From Thioclava pacifica DSM 10166 (lineage in GTDB: Bacteria > Pseudomonadota > Alphaproteobacteria > Rhodobacterales > Rhodobacteraceae): a stretch of DNA of 64,000 bases. A model generated the notes under the pieces. It ran no database searches, had not been told where the DNA came from, and was given only the letters and a program-made list of their open reading frames with translations. The stretch lies in assembly GCF_000714535.1 (NCBI RefSeq), contig NZ_AUND01000012.1:372001-436000 (forward strand). The letters run 5' to 3'. Below, one piece after another: positions 27,957 to 36,681 of this stretch. A program made the translations under genes and the position numbers. Position 1 is the first letter of the stretch. Every line of letters starts with the position of its first letter.

Positions 27957-28792
27957 GTGATCATCCGCGGATTCCCCTGGCCGGTGTCATTGGCTCTCCG
28001 ATTGCGCATTCCCGCTCTCCCGTGCTGTTTCGTCATTGGCTCGATCAATACGAGATCACGGGGTACTACGTGCCGATCGACGTGGACGCCGAGGATCTCG
28101 AGACCGTTCTGCGCACCTTGCCCAAGGCCGGGTTCGTCGGCGTGAATGTCACGATCCCGCACAAGATCCGCGCACTGGAGATTGCCGACGTGATCTCGGA
28201 TCGCGCGGCGCTGATCGGCGCGGCCAATACGCTGATTTTCCGCCCGGACGGAAAGATTTACGCTGATAATACAGATGGTTATGGCTTCATCGCCAATCTG
28301 AAACAAAACGCCCCTGGTTGGGACGCGACCATTGGGCCGGCCGCCGTGCTTGGTGCGGGCGGTGCTGCGCGGGCGATTGTCGCTTCGCTTCTTGAAAGCG
28401 GCGCGCCCGAAATCCGGATTTCGAACCGCACCCGTGCCCGCGCTGATGCGCTGCGCGCGGAGTTTGGTGCGCGGCTCGTCGTTTATGACTGGGTTCAGGC
28501 GGGTAACATGCTCGAAGACGCGACGACCGTGGTGAACACAACGTCTCTCGGCATGGTCGGCAAGCAGGAATTCCGCGTCCCGCTCGACGCGCTCAAACCC
28601 GGCGCGACCTGCTGTGATATCGTCTATACGCCGCTGAAGACGAAATTCCTTATCGAAGCCGAAGAGGCTGGCTGCGTGATTGTCGATGGTCTCGGCATGC
28701 TGCTGCATCAGGCTGTCCCCGGTTTCGAGCGTTGGTTTGGTCAGCGCCCCGAGGTCACAGAAGGCCTGCGCGAAGCGGTCCTGAACGCATGA
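27953..28792 (+). CDS. aroE: Shikimate dehydrogenase
   Basis: 279-aa NADPH enzyme that reduces 3-dehydroshikimate in the chorismate pathway. The substrate site has [19 protein letters not shown] and [12 protein letters not shown] with the catalytic Lys, and [11 protein letters not shown]. The nucleotide loop is [17 protein letters not shown], followed by the [10 protein letters not shown] stretch of NADP-preferring enzymes. ATG 27953 overlaps the maf stop; codons upstream to 27923 are inside maf. Stop overlaps coaE. Confidence 0.95.
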   Translation: MSDHPRIPLAGVIGSPIAHSRSPVLFRHWLDQYEITGYYVPIDVDAEDLETVLRTLPKAGFVGVNVTIPHKIRALEIADVISDRAALIGAANTLIFRPDGKIYADNTDGYGFIANLKQNAPGWDATIGPAAVLGAGGAARAIVASLLESGAPEIRISNRTRARADALRAEFGARLVVYDWVQAGNMLEDATTVVNTTSLGMVGKQEFRVPLDALKPGATCCDIVYTPLKTKFLIEAEEAGCVIVDGLGMLLHQAVPGFERWFGQRPEVTEGLREAVLNA

Positions 28793-29388
28793 GCCGCCCT
28801 TTCCTCCTCGGACTGACCGGGTCGGTTGGGATGGGGAAATCGACGACCGCCACGATGTTTTCCGAGGAAGGCGTGCCGGTCTGGGATGCGGACCGCACCG
28901 TGCATGAGATCTATGAAAAGGGCGGCGCGGCCGTCGCACCCATTGCCGCGGTCTTTCCTTCGGCAATCATCGATGGTGCCGTGGATCGCGGCGCACTGAA
29001 AAAGATCCTTTCTGCGGATAAACAGGCTCTATCTCGCCTTGAATCGATCGTTCATCCGCTGACGACCGCGTCACGTGAAGCCTTCATCGCGGATCATCCG
29101 AAAGCCGATCTGATCCTGCTCGATATCCCGCTTCTATTCGAAACGGGCGCCGACAAGAGCTGCGATGCAACCCTTGTCGTCTCGGCCCCGCTCGAGGTTC
29201 AACGCGCCCGCGTCCTTGCACGTCCCGGCATGACAGCGGATCAGCTTGATTTTATCCTGTCGCGCCAGATGCCCGACGCCGAGAAACGCGCGCGGGCGAC
29301 CTATGTCATCGAAACAGTGAACCTTGAGGACACCCGTCGAGATGTGCGAAACCTGATTTCGAAGATCAGGGAGGATCGACATGCGTGA
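28789..29388 (+). CDS. coaE: Dephospho-CoA kinase
   Basis: 199-aa P-loop kinase for the last step of coenzyme A synthesis. Walker A is GSVGMGKST near residues 11-19; the substrate lid region has VPVWDADRTVHEIYEKGG and the LIVHPLTTA-like SIVHPLTTASREAF motif, then LDIPLLFETG. It overlaps aroE by four bases and dnaQ by eight, so maf-aroE-coaE-dnaQ form one tight operon. This quartet next to the origin is conserved in alphaproteobacteria. Confidence 0.95.
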   Translation: MSRPFLLGLTGSVGMGKSTTATMFSEEGVPVWDADRTVHEIYEKGGAAVAPIAAVFPSAIIDGAVDRGALKKILSADKQALSRLESIVHPLTTASREAFIADHPKADLILLDIPLLFETGADKSCDATLVVSAPLEVQRARVLARPGMTADQLDFILSRQMPDAEKRARATYVIETVNLEDTRRDVRNLISKIREDRHA

Positions 29389-30079
29389 GATCGTTCTCGA
29401 TACCGAGACCACGGGCTTCGAGCCCGATGAAGGCGATCGCATCGTCGAGATCGGTGCGGTCGAGCTGTTCAATCACATGCCGACCGGAAAGACCTATCAC
29501 CAATATATCAACCCCGAACGCTCGATGCCGCAGGAAGCGTTTCAGGTTCACGGGCTGGGTGATGAGTTTCTCGCTGACAAGCCGAAATTCGCACAGATCG
29601 GCTTCGAGTTTCTGGAGTTCATCGGCACGGATTCCGTTTTGGTGATCCACAACGCCAGGTTCGACATGAAATTCCTCAATGCCGAACTGCGCTGGGCTGG
29701 AATGCCGCTGATCGAGGATCACCGTGCGCTCGACACGCTCGCCATGGCGCGGCGAAAATTTCCTGGTTCACCCGCTACGCTTGATGCGCTTTGTCGCAGG
29801 TTCAGCATCGACAATTCGTCCCGGACGCTGCACGGCGCCCTGCTCGACAGCGAGATCCTGGCCGAGGTCTATCTGGAGCTGATCGGTGGGAGACAGCCGG
29901 GATTTGGTCTCCAACCTATTGACACGGGACGAAAATCCGGCGCTAGCGCCCAAGAGGCGTGGCGCCCGAAACCGCGCCCGGAGCCCCTGCCGCCGCGGCT
30001 CACCGCCGAGGAGGCCGAAGCCCACGCTGCCTTTGTCGGGAAGATCGGAGAGGGTGCGATCTGGCATCGCTACGACTGA
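29381..30079 (+). CDS. dnaQ: DNA polymerase III epsilon subunit (3'-5' proofreading exonuclease)
   Basis: 232-aa DEDDh exonuclease that proofreads for the replicative polymerase. ExoI motif LDTETTGFEP begins at residue 6; ExoII is in VIHNARFDMKFLNAEL; ExoIII has HGALLDSEILAEVYLEL with the His and Asp of the DEDDh type. The C-terminal tail (about 170-232) is proline/arginine-rich and probably contacts the alpha subunit. It overlaps coaE. Transcription may end at the small hairpin after it. Confidence 0.95.
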   Translation: MREIVLDTETTGFEPDEGDRIVEIGAVELFNHMPTGKTYHQYINPERSMPQEAFQVHGLGDEFLADKPKFAQIGFEFLEFIGTDSVLVIHNARFDMKFLNAELRWAGMPLIEDHRALDTLAMARRKFPGSPATLDALCRRFSIDNSSRTLHGALLDSEILAEVYLELIGGRQPGFGLQPIDTGRKSGASAQEAWRPKPRPEPLPPRLTAEEAEAHAAFVGKIGEGAIWHRYD

Positions 30080-30090
30080 AAACTCCATTT

Positions 30091-30108
30091 TTGCGGGGTT
30101 TCCCGCAA
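30091..30108 (+). terminator. Small hairpin between dnaQ and nadA
   Basis: TTGCGGG (30091-30097), GTTT, CCCGCAA (30102-30108): a perfect 7-bp stem 11 bases after the dnaQ stop, followed by a weak CTTT. It may end the maf-dnaQ operon. The remaining 70 bases should hold the nadA promoter; no clear -35/-10 pair is visible. Confidence 0.45.
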
Positions 30109-30181
30109 CTTTCCCATTTAACCGGACGTCAACACTCTTTAAATCCAAGGCCTGTTCCGGGAACGAGCGGGAGGAAAGCCC

Positions 30182-31234
30182 ATGCTGGACCTGACCGAAA
30201 TGCGCGCCACGCTGGCCGAGAGCTATGATCTCGCGCCGTCGATCGAACTCGCCGAGGAGATGCACGAGATCCATGAAAAGATGGACCGCGTGATCCCCCT
30301 GCCCGATTTCGCGCGCTATGCCCCCTATATCCGCGCGATCAACAAGTTGAAGCGCGAGAAGAACGCGGTGATCCTCGCGCATAACTACATGACGCCGGAA
30401 ATCTATCATGGCGTTGCCGATGTCGTGGGCGACAGTCTTCAGCTCGCAATCGAGGCCACGAAGGTCGAGGCGCAGACCATCGTGCAATGCGGCGTGCATT
30501 TCATGGCGGAGACCTCGAAGATCCTGAACCCTTCCAAGACGGTTCTGATCCCCGACATGAAGGCGGGCTGCTCTCTCGCGGAGTCGATCACCGCCGATGG
30601 TATTGCCGAGATGCGCGCGAAATATCCCGGTGCGCCCGTCGTGAGCTACGTCAACACGACCGCCGAGGTGAAAGCCGCCTCCGATATCTGCTGCACCTCC
30701 TCGAACGCCGCTCAGATCGTGCGCGCGATGGATAGCGATACGGTCATCATGACGCCGGATCAGTACCTTGCGCAGAACGTGGCCAACGAGGTGCCCGAAA
30801 AGAATGTGGTCTGGTGGGAAGGCTCCTGCATCGTGCACGAGCAGTATACCGCTAAGGATATCAACGACTTCCGCGCGATGCATCCGAACACCCGGATCAT
30901 CGCGCATCCCGAATGCCCGCCGGATGTGGTCGCGGCGTCCGATTTCTCGGGCTCGACCTCGGGCATCATCAACTACGTCGAGACCAACAAGCCGAAAGAG
31001 GCGATGTTGGTCACCGAATGCTCGATGGCCTCGAACATTGCGGACGCACTGCCGGAGGTCGATTTCGTCGGACCCTGCAACATGTGCCCCTACATGAAGA
31101 AGATCACGCTCGAGAAGATCCTCTGGTCGCTGCACACCGGCACCGAAGAGGTCATCGTGGATCCCGAAATCGCCGCGAAGGCCCGCATCGCGGTAGAGCG
31201 GATGATCGAACTCTCGCAGGCGACCGCGAAGTGA
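30182..31234 (+). CDS. nadA: Quinolinate synthase NadA
   Basis: 350-aa [4Fe-4S] enzyme that condenses iminoaspartate with dihydroxyacetone phosphate to quinolinate. The three cluster cysteines are in MKAGCSLAESI or the preceding IVQCGVHFMAE region, in HPECPPDVV, and in GPCNMCPYMKKITLEKIL; the N-terminal ILAHNYMTPEIYHGVADVVG binds substrate. A GGGAGGAAAG site precedes the ATG. First of nadA-nadB-nadC, giving a complete aspartate-to-nicotinate-mononucleotide route. Confidence 0.96.
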   Translation: MLDLTEMRATLAESYDLAPSIELAEEMHEIHEKMDRVIPLPDFARYAPYIRAINKLKREKNAVILAHNYMTPEIYHGVADVVGDSLQLAIEATKVEAQTIVQCGVHFMAETSKILNPSKTVLIPDMKAGCSLAESITADGIAEMRAKYPGAPVVSYVNTTAEVKAASDICCTSSNAAQIVRAMDSDTVIMTPDQYLAQNVANEVPEKNVVWWEGSCIVHEQYTAKDINDFRAMHPNTRIIAHPECPPDVVAASDFSGSTSGIINYVETNKPKEAMLVTECSMASNIADALPEVDFVGPCNMCPYMKKITLEKILWSLHTGTEEVIVDPEIAAKARIAVERMIELSQATAK

Positions 31235-32781
31235 TCGACACGCAGCGGATCGTCATTGTCGGCGCGGGGCTCGGAGCGCTTTACGCGGCATTGAGCCTTG
31301 CGCCGCGCCCGGTTCTGGTGATCTCGCCTGAAACTCTGGGTGAGGGTGCGTCCTCTGCCTGGGCCCAAGGCGGCGTTGCGGCGGCGATGTCGGTCGGGGA
31401 TACGCCCGCGTCGCACGCGCGCGACACGATGACGGCAGGCGCAGGCACCGTTTCGCCCGAAATCGCACGATTGGTAACGGAAGATGCGCGTCAGCACATC
31501 CTTGCGCTGACCGAACTTGGCACACCTTTCGACCGCAACGACGCGGGCGACTACGTCATGTCGCGCGAAGCCGCGCACAGTCAGGCGCGCGTCGTGCGGG
31601 TGAAGGGCGATCAGGCGGGTCGCGAGATCATGCAGACCTTGATCGGTGCAGTCCGGCAAACGCCATCGGTTCAGGTGCTTGAAGGGGTTCTGGCCTCTGG
31701 GCTCGAAGTCGAGGACGGTCGCGTGACTGGCGTCTGGATCGAGCGCGCCTATGAGCCTTCCGGCGCAATTCTGGTGAAATGCCCTGCGGTTTTGTTGGCG
31801 GGCGGGGGCTCGGGCGGACTTTTTTCTGTCACGACGAACCCTCCGCGCATTCGGGGCCAGGTGATCGGGATGGCGGCGCGCGCCGGCGCCCGGATTGCCG
31901 ATCCGGAATTCGTACAGTTCCACCCCACCGCGATCGCCAGCGGCGAAGACCCTGCCCCGCTCGCAACCGAAGCTTTGCGCGGTGAAGGCGCGACGCTGAT
32001 CAACAATCGCGGTGAGCGGTTCATGATTCCGGTCCATCCCGATGCTGAATTGGCCCCGCGCGATATCGTCGCCCGCGCTGTCTATGTCGAACGACAAGCG
32101 GGGCGTGAGCCTGCGCTCGATACTCGGGCTGTTCTGGGCGAGGAGGTGCTGACGCGCTTCCCGGCGGTGGCCGATGCGTGCAAACGTGCTGGAATAGACC
32201 CTGTTTCTCAGCCCATCCCGGTCGCGCCGGCTGCGCATTACCACATGGGCGGCGTTGACACGGATGTGGGCGGGCGTAGCTCACTCGACCGTCTTTGGGT
32301 ATGCGGTGAGGCGTCGTCGACCGGATTGCATGGGGCCAACCGTCTCGCATCGAATGGGCTGCTCGAGGCTTTGGTCTTCGCGCGGATCTGTGCTCTGGGG
32401 ATTGCGGCGGAACTAGGAAACAGCGACGCGGCACCCGAGGTTGCACCCGATTTCCCGCCGGGCGATATCCCGGTGAACGAGGCGGCGCTGCAGCGGATGC
32501 GCAAGGCGATGACCGACGGGGTCGGGGTGGTGCGCGATGCGGAGGGGCTGAAATCGGCGCTGCGCGTCATTGCCGAGGTCGAAGCCAACGCGATGACCGA
32601 AACGATGCGGAACATGACAGCGACTGCCACGTTGATCGCAGCGGCCGCACTCGCGCGCGAGGAAAGCCGCGGTGGTCATTTCCGGTCTGATTTCCCCGAA
32701 ACAGATCCCAAAATGGCGCATCGAACGAAAATAACGCTAGCCGAGGCGCTGAACATTCGCGCCGCCGCCTTGGAGGACTGA
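31231..32781 (+). CDS. nadB: L-aspartate oxidase NadB
   Basis: 516-aa flavoprotein oxidising L-aspartate to iminoaspartate for NadA. The FAD loop is RIVIVGAGLGALYAALSLAP, followed by SSAWAQGGVAAAMS, QFHPTAIAS and the C-terminal SRGGHFRSDFPETD. The start is a GTG at 31231 that overlaps the nadA stop (GTGA); the frame is open much further back only because it lies in nadA's shadow. A sole ATG alternative would cut the FAD motif. Tight coupling fits a NadA-NadB complex that channels unstable iminoaspartate. Confidence 0.95.
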   Translation: MIDTQRIVIVGAGLGALYAALSLAPRPVLVISPETLGEGASSAWAQGGVAAAMSVGDTPASHARDTMTAGAGTVSPEIARLVTEDARQHILALTELGTPFDRNDAGDYVMSREAAHSQARVVRVKGDQAGREIMQTLIGAVRQTPSVQVLEGVLASGLEVEDGRVTGVWIERAYEPSGAILVKCPAVLLAGGGSGGLFSVTTNPPRIRGQVIGMAARAGARIADPEFVQFHPTAIASGEDPAPLATEALRGEGATLINNRGERFMIPVHPDAELAPRDIVARAVYVERQAGREPALDTRAVLGEEVLTRFPAVADACKRAGIDPVSQPIPVAPAAHYHMGGVDTDVGGRSSLDRLWVCGEASSTGLHGANRLASNGLLEALVFARICALGIAAELGNSDAAPEVAPDFPPGDIPVNEAALQRMRKAMTDGVGVVRDAEGLKSALRVIAEVEANAMTETMRNMTATATLIAAAALAREESRGGHFRSDFPETDPKMAHRTKITLAEALNIRAAALED

Positions 32782-32782
32782 C

Positions 32783-33619
32783 ATGCTGCCCGATCTCCTG
32801 CTCGAACCGATTGTCCGCGCCGCTCTGGTGGAAGATCTCTCCCCGATGGGCGATGCCACGACCAAAGCGGTGATCCCGGCGGGCAAGACCTATTCGGCGC
32901 GGCTCAATGCTCGTGAAGACGGTGTCGTGTCCGGAATGCAGGTTGCGGCGATGGCTTTTCGGCTGGTCGATCCCGGTTTGCGTGTTTCGACCCTCGTTCC
33001 TGATGGCAAGCCTTGTCAAAAAGGCGAGACGCTGATGACGATCGACGGATCGGCAGCTTCGATCCTCATGGGGGAACGCGTGGCGCTGAATTTTGCGGGC
33101 CGGCTGAGCGGCATTGCGACGAAAACGGCGGGCTTCGTCGAGAAAACCAAAGGTACGAAGGCGCGGATCACCTGCACGCGCAAGACGACGCCGGGGCTGC
33201 GTGCGCTGGAAAAGGCGGCCGTTACTCATGGCGGCGGGTTCAATCACCGCTACGGCCTGTCCGACGCGATCCTGATCAAGGACAACCACATTGCAGCGGC
33301 GGGCGGCATTCGTCAGGTGCTCGAAGCCGCAAAGGCCGCGCGTAGCCACATGATGCGGATCGAACTTGAGGTCGACACGCTGCGCCAGATGGAAGAGGCG
33401 CTGAAGATCGGCGGCGCGGACGTCATCCTGCTCGACAATATGGATAGCTCCGAGCTGCGTGCAGCCGTGGCGCTGAATGCAGGCCGCGTTGTCCTGGAGG
33501 CCTCGGGTAACATGACGCTCGAGCGCATCGCGGAAGTCGCGGCAACCGGTGTCGATTATATCTCCTCAGGTGCGCTGACCCATTCGGCGCGCACCCTGGA
33601 TCTGGGTCTCGATTTCTGA
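32783..33619 (+). CDS. nadC: Nicotinate-nucleotide pyrophosphorylase (carboxylating) NadC
   Basis: 278-aa quinolinate phosphoribosyltransferase producing nicotinate mononucleotide. Recognisable motifs: ALVEDLSPMGDATTKAVIPA, ALNFAGRLSGIATKTAGFVE, CTRKTTPGLRALEKAAVTHG, HRYGLSDAILIKDNHIAAAG and the C-terminal GVDYISSGALTHSARTLDLG. Begins one base after the nadB stop, completing the de novo NAD operon. It converges with rppH across only four bases, leaving no dedicated terminator. Confidence 0.96.
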   Translation: MLPDLLLEPIVRAALVEDLSPMGDATTKAVIPAGKTYSARLNAREDGVVSGMQVAAMAFRLVDPGLRVSTLVPDGKPCQKGETLMTIDGSAASILMGERVALNFAGRLSGIATKTAGFVEKTKGTKARITCTRKTTPGLRALEKAAVTHGGGFNHRYGLSDAILIKDNHIAAAGGIRQVLEAAKAARSHMMRIELEVDTLRQMEEALKIGGADVILLDNMDSSELRAAVALNAGRVVLEASGNMTLERIAEVAATGVDYISSGALTHSARTLDLGLDF

Positions 33620-33623
33620 AGAT

Positions 33624-34109
33624 TCAGCCGAGATAGTCTCGAAATTCGGCGCGAACCGCCTCATAGACCGAGCGTTTGAACGGCACGATCTTTTCGACGA
33701 GTTCGTTGAAGTCCATCCATTGCCAGACCGAGAATTCCGGGTGATCGGTCTCGATCTTCACCTGATCGTCCGAACCCAGAAAGCGGTAGAGGAACCATTT
33801 CTGTTCCTGCCCGCGCCAACGCCCGTTCCAGATCTTCGGCACCAGATCATGCGGCAGGTCGTAAGTGATCCAATCGCCGGTCTTCGCGACAAACTCCACG
33901 AGATCGGGCGTCACCCCGGTCTCTTCCTCCAGCTCGCGCAAAGCCGCTTCTTTCGGTTTTTCGCCCTTGTCGATCCCGCCTTGCGGCATCTGCCAGGCGG
34001 GATCAGGATTGTCGATGCGCTGACCGGCAAAGACGAGCCCGGCCGGGTTCATCAGCACGACGCCGACATTGCGGCGATAGGGAAGCTTGGCAATTTCTTC
34101 GGGCGTCAT
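33624..34109 (-). CDS. rppH: RNA pyrophosphohydrolase RppH
   Basis: 161-aa Nudix hydrolase that removes pyrophosphate from mRNA 5' ends and thereby starts decay. The Nudix box is complete, from [20 protein letters not shown] into TGV. The N-terminal [21 protein letters not shown] and WQMPQGG are typical of RppH rather than generic Nudix proteins. The ctpA terminator hairpin ends eight bases upstream of the ATG, so rppH would need its own promoter or rely on read-through. Confidence 0.95.
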   Translation of the reverse strand: MTPEEIAKLPYRRNVGVVLMNPAGLVFAGQRIDNPDPAWQMPQGGIDKGEKPKEAALRELEEETGVTPDLVEFVAKTGDWITYDLPHDLVPKIWNGRWRGQEQKWFLYRFLGSDDQVKIETDHPEFSVWQWMDFNELVEKIVPFKRSVYEAVRAEFRDYLG

Positions 34110-34112
34110 GTG

Positions 34113-34135
34113 AAAAAGGGGCCCTCGCAGGCCCC
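34113..34135 (-). terminator. Intrinsic terminator after ctpA
   Basis: Minus strand: GGGGCC stem, TGCGAG loop, GGCCCC (34135-34118), then TTTTT (34117-34113). It begins six bases after the ctpA stop and ends four bases before the rppH start, so it insulates rppH from the long upstream operon. Confidence 0.82.
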
Positions 34136-34141
34136 CTCCCC

Positions 34142-35536
34142 TCAGTTTTTCTTGGTTTCGTCGGTCGTGGCCGGGGCGGCAGCGGCTTTCTCGCCCTGCA
34201 TTTCCGGCGCCAGCGCAGCGAGCCCTTTGATCAGATCGACCGCGTAGGACATCTGGAAGTCGTCGAGGCGACGCTTTGCGGCGTCTTCGGCCTTGGCGCG
34301 TTCGTCCTCGGCCTGCTTCTTCTCATCCTCGGTCATCGAGTCATTGGTGATCGCGCCCTTCAGATCTGCTTCCGAAGTCATCTGATGCGCGGCCTTGTCA
34401 TCCTCGGCCTTCTGATCGGCTTTCGGCTGATCGGGTTGCGGTACCACCACGTCAGGCGCGATGCCCAGCGACTGGATCGAGCGACCCGAGGGCGTGTAAT
34501 ACCGCGCCGTCGTCAGGCGCATCGCACCTTCGCCCTGGATCGGCATGACGGTTTGCACGGACCCTTTACCGAAGCTCTTGGTGCCAACGACGATCGCGCG
34601 GTGATGATCCTGAAGCGCACCGGTCACGATCTCCGAAGCCGAGGCCGAACCTCCATTGATCAGCACAACGATCGGCTTGCCATCGGCCTGATCGCCCGGC
34701 GTCGCATTGAACCGCTCGCTGTCTTGCGGGTTGCGGCCACGGGTCGAGACGATCTCACCTTTGTCGAGGAAGGCATCGGCGACCTTGATCGCCTGGGTCA
34801 GCAACCCGCCGGGGTTGTTGCGCAGGTCGATGATGAAGCCGTCGACCTTGTCCATGCCACCGATCTCGGCGACCTGTTTCTTGATCGAGTCTTCGAGGTT
34901 CGGATAGGTCTGGTCGTTGAAGGTCGTGATGCGAAGGATCACGGTGTTACCGTCATGGCGGCCACGCACGGCAGTCAGCTTGATCGTGTCGCGGGTCAGG
35001 GTCACGTCGAAGGGTTCCTGTTCGCCTTCGCGCACGAGAGTGATGGTGATCTCGGAGCCAACCGGGCCGCGCATCTTGTCGACCGCCTGATCGAGTGACA
35101 TGCCCATCAGGGACTCGCCGTCAACCGCGGTGATGAAGTCACCCGACTTGATCCCGGCCTCGGCGGCAGGGGTGCCATCCATCGGCGATACGACCTTCAC
35201 GAAACCGTCTTCCTGCGTGACCTCGATCCCGAGGCCGCCGAACGAGCCGCGAGTCTGCACGCGCATATCGGCGTAATCATCGGGCGGCAGGTAGCTCGAA
35301 TGCGGGTCGAGCGAACTCAGCATCCCGTTGATCGCGGCCTCGATCAGCTTCTTGCTGTCGACGGGCTCAACGTAATCCTGACGGATCTTTTCGAAGATGT
35401 CGCCGAACAGGTCGAGCTGCTGATAGACGGTCTCGGGCTGCTTGGTCTCCTGGGCCATCAGCGGGGCCGCCACCTGCGTCGAAAGAACTGCGCCTGCGAT
35501 CGTGCCGCCCAGCGCTGCCATCATGAACTTTTTCAT
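34142..35536 (-). CDS. ctpA: Carboxyl-terminal processing peptidase CtpA (S41 family)
   Basis: 464-aa periplasmic serine protease. Signal peptide at about residues 1-28 ([20 protein letters not shown]). A PDZ domain covers about 80-165 ([20 protein letters not shown]) and the S41 core 170-370, with catalytic Ser in [10 protein letters not shown] and Lys in [14 protein letters not shown] charged C-terminal coiled-coil-like tail follows (about 385-450). ATG 35536 gives a clean signal peptide; the frame upstream is inside the envC-like gene region. Pairing with a murein-hydrolase activator suggests cell-wall hydrolase control. Confidence 0.94.
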   Translation of the reverse strand: MKKFMMAALGGTIAGAVLSTQVAAPLMAQETKQPETVYQQLDLFGDIFEKIRQDYVEPVDSKKLIEAAINGMLSSLDPHSSYLPPDDYADMRVQTRGSFGGLGIEVTQEDGFVKVVSPMDGTPAAEAGIKSGDFITAVDGESLMGMSLDQAVDKMRGPVGSEITITLVREGEQEPFDVTLTRDTIKLTAVRGRHDGNTVILRITTFNDQTYPNLEDSIKKQVAEIGGMDKVDGFIIDLRNNPGGLLTQAIKVADAFLDKGEIVSTRGRNPQDSERFNATPGDQADGKPIVVLINGGSASASEIVTGALQDHHRAIVVGTKSFGKGSVQTVMPIQGEGAMRLTTARYYTPSGRSIQSLGIAPDVVVPQPDQPKADQKAEDDKAAHQMTSEADLKGAITNDSMTEDEKKQAEDERAKAEDAAKRRLDDFQMSYAVDLIKGLAALAPEMQGEKAAAAPATTDETKKN

Positions 35537-35538
35537 AC

Positions 35539-36681
35539 TCAACCCTTGTCGTCTTTCGTCTGGGTGAACCACGGTGTCGGGTCCACGGGCTTGCCGCCCT
35601 CTCTCAGCTCCAAATAAAGCGTCTCGCTGCGATCTGCACCAGCGCCATCTGACGCGGCCTTGACGAATTCCTGGCCGAATTCCTTCGCTCCCGGCTGGAT
35701 TCCGCCCATCAGGCCGATCGGCGTTCCCTTCTGCAAGACGTCTCCCACCTCACCATAGACGGTCCCGAGCCCCGCAAGAACCAGAAGATAGCCCTCGGCC
35801 GGTTCCAGCACCATCACATTTCCGTAGTCCAGCAAGGGGCCGCGATAGCGGATCGTGGCGGGCCACGGTGTGATGACGAGTGCTGCCGGCTCCGTTGCGA
35901 TCACGAAACCGGGACGCTTGATCCCGGCCGCATCGGTTTCATTGAAACCGCGCAGGACCGACCCGATCACCGGCAATTTCAGGCTACCTTTCGCGGCCCC
36001 GAAATCTTCCATCGGCGGGCCAATATCATTCTCGAGCCCGCTCAGGCCGCTCGCGAACCCCTCCAGAGTATCGGCGCTTTGCACGAGCTTCGTCAGTTCC
36101 TCGGGCTCCTCGAGATAGCGGCGCGGGAGTTTGTCGCGTTCCGAAATCGCCTCCGATAGGGCGGTGCGCGCCTTGGTCACCGAAATCATCCCGTCTTCGA
36201 GGACCGCCCGCGCCCCCTCTTGCAGCTTGCGCAAGGTCGCGATCTCGTCGAGCTGCTTGCTCAGCGCCTCGGCCTCTTCCTGAAGTGCGGGCGCGACTGA
36301 GGACAGCACCATACCCGAGCGTGCCGACCCCTCGGGGCCGGAGGGATGGAGTAGCAGAAGTGGCCCGTCCGATTGCTGCATCGTCGACATCACCGCGAGC
36401 AGGCCGCCCAGTTCGTTGCGCTTCGCATCGAAGCCCTGCTTGATCTCGCGTTCGCGGATCGCCGCGCGGCGCAGACCATCGCGCAGCGCACCAAGGCCGA
36501 TCTCGTAGGCCTGAATGGTCTGGGTCAGCGCAGCGATCCGATCCGCCTTTGTTTGCGCATCGTCGAGTGCGGTGATCGCATTGCGCAGATCGGCCGAAGC
36601 CTTGATGGCCGTATCGGCCGCGCTTTGAGCCCAAAGCGGCGCGGCCGAGATCAGAAGAGCTGCAAGCGCTAGGCGGATCAC
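35539..36681 (-). CDS. EnvC-like murein hydrolase activator with degenerate LytM domain
   Basis: 380-aa secreted protein. Signal peptide MIRLALAALLISAAPLWAQ, then a long coiled coil (about 20-240, rich in Ala/Leu/Glu/Arg heptads), and a C-terminal LytM-like domain (about 265-375, VFATEP-like strands, LAGLGTVYGEVGDVL, GTPIGLMGG, LYLELREGG). The zinc-binding His and Asp of active LytM peptidases are absent, as in EnvC, which activates amidases instead of cutting. The start is a GTG overlapping the gpmI stop (GTGA). It lies two bases upstream of ctpA. Confidence 0.88.
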   Translation of the reverse strand: MIRLALAALLISAAPLWAQSAADTAIKASADLRNAITALDDAQTKADRIAALTQTIQAYEIGLGALRDGLRRAAIREREIKQGFDAKRNELGGLLAVMSTMQQSDGPLLLLHPSGPEGSARSGMVLSSVAPALQEEAEALSKQLDEIATLRKLQEGARAVLEDGMISVTKARTALSEAISERDKLPRRYLEEPEELTKLVQSADTLEGFASGLSGLENDIGPPMEDFGAAKGSLKLPVIGSVLRGFNETDAAGIKRPGFVIATEPAALVITPWPATIRYRGPLLDYGNVMVLEPAEGYLLVLAGLGTVYGEVGDVLQKGTPIGLMGGIQPGAKEFGQEFVKAASDGAGADRSETLYLELREGGKPVDPTPWFTQTKDDKG

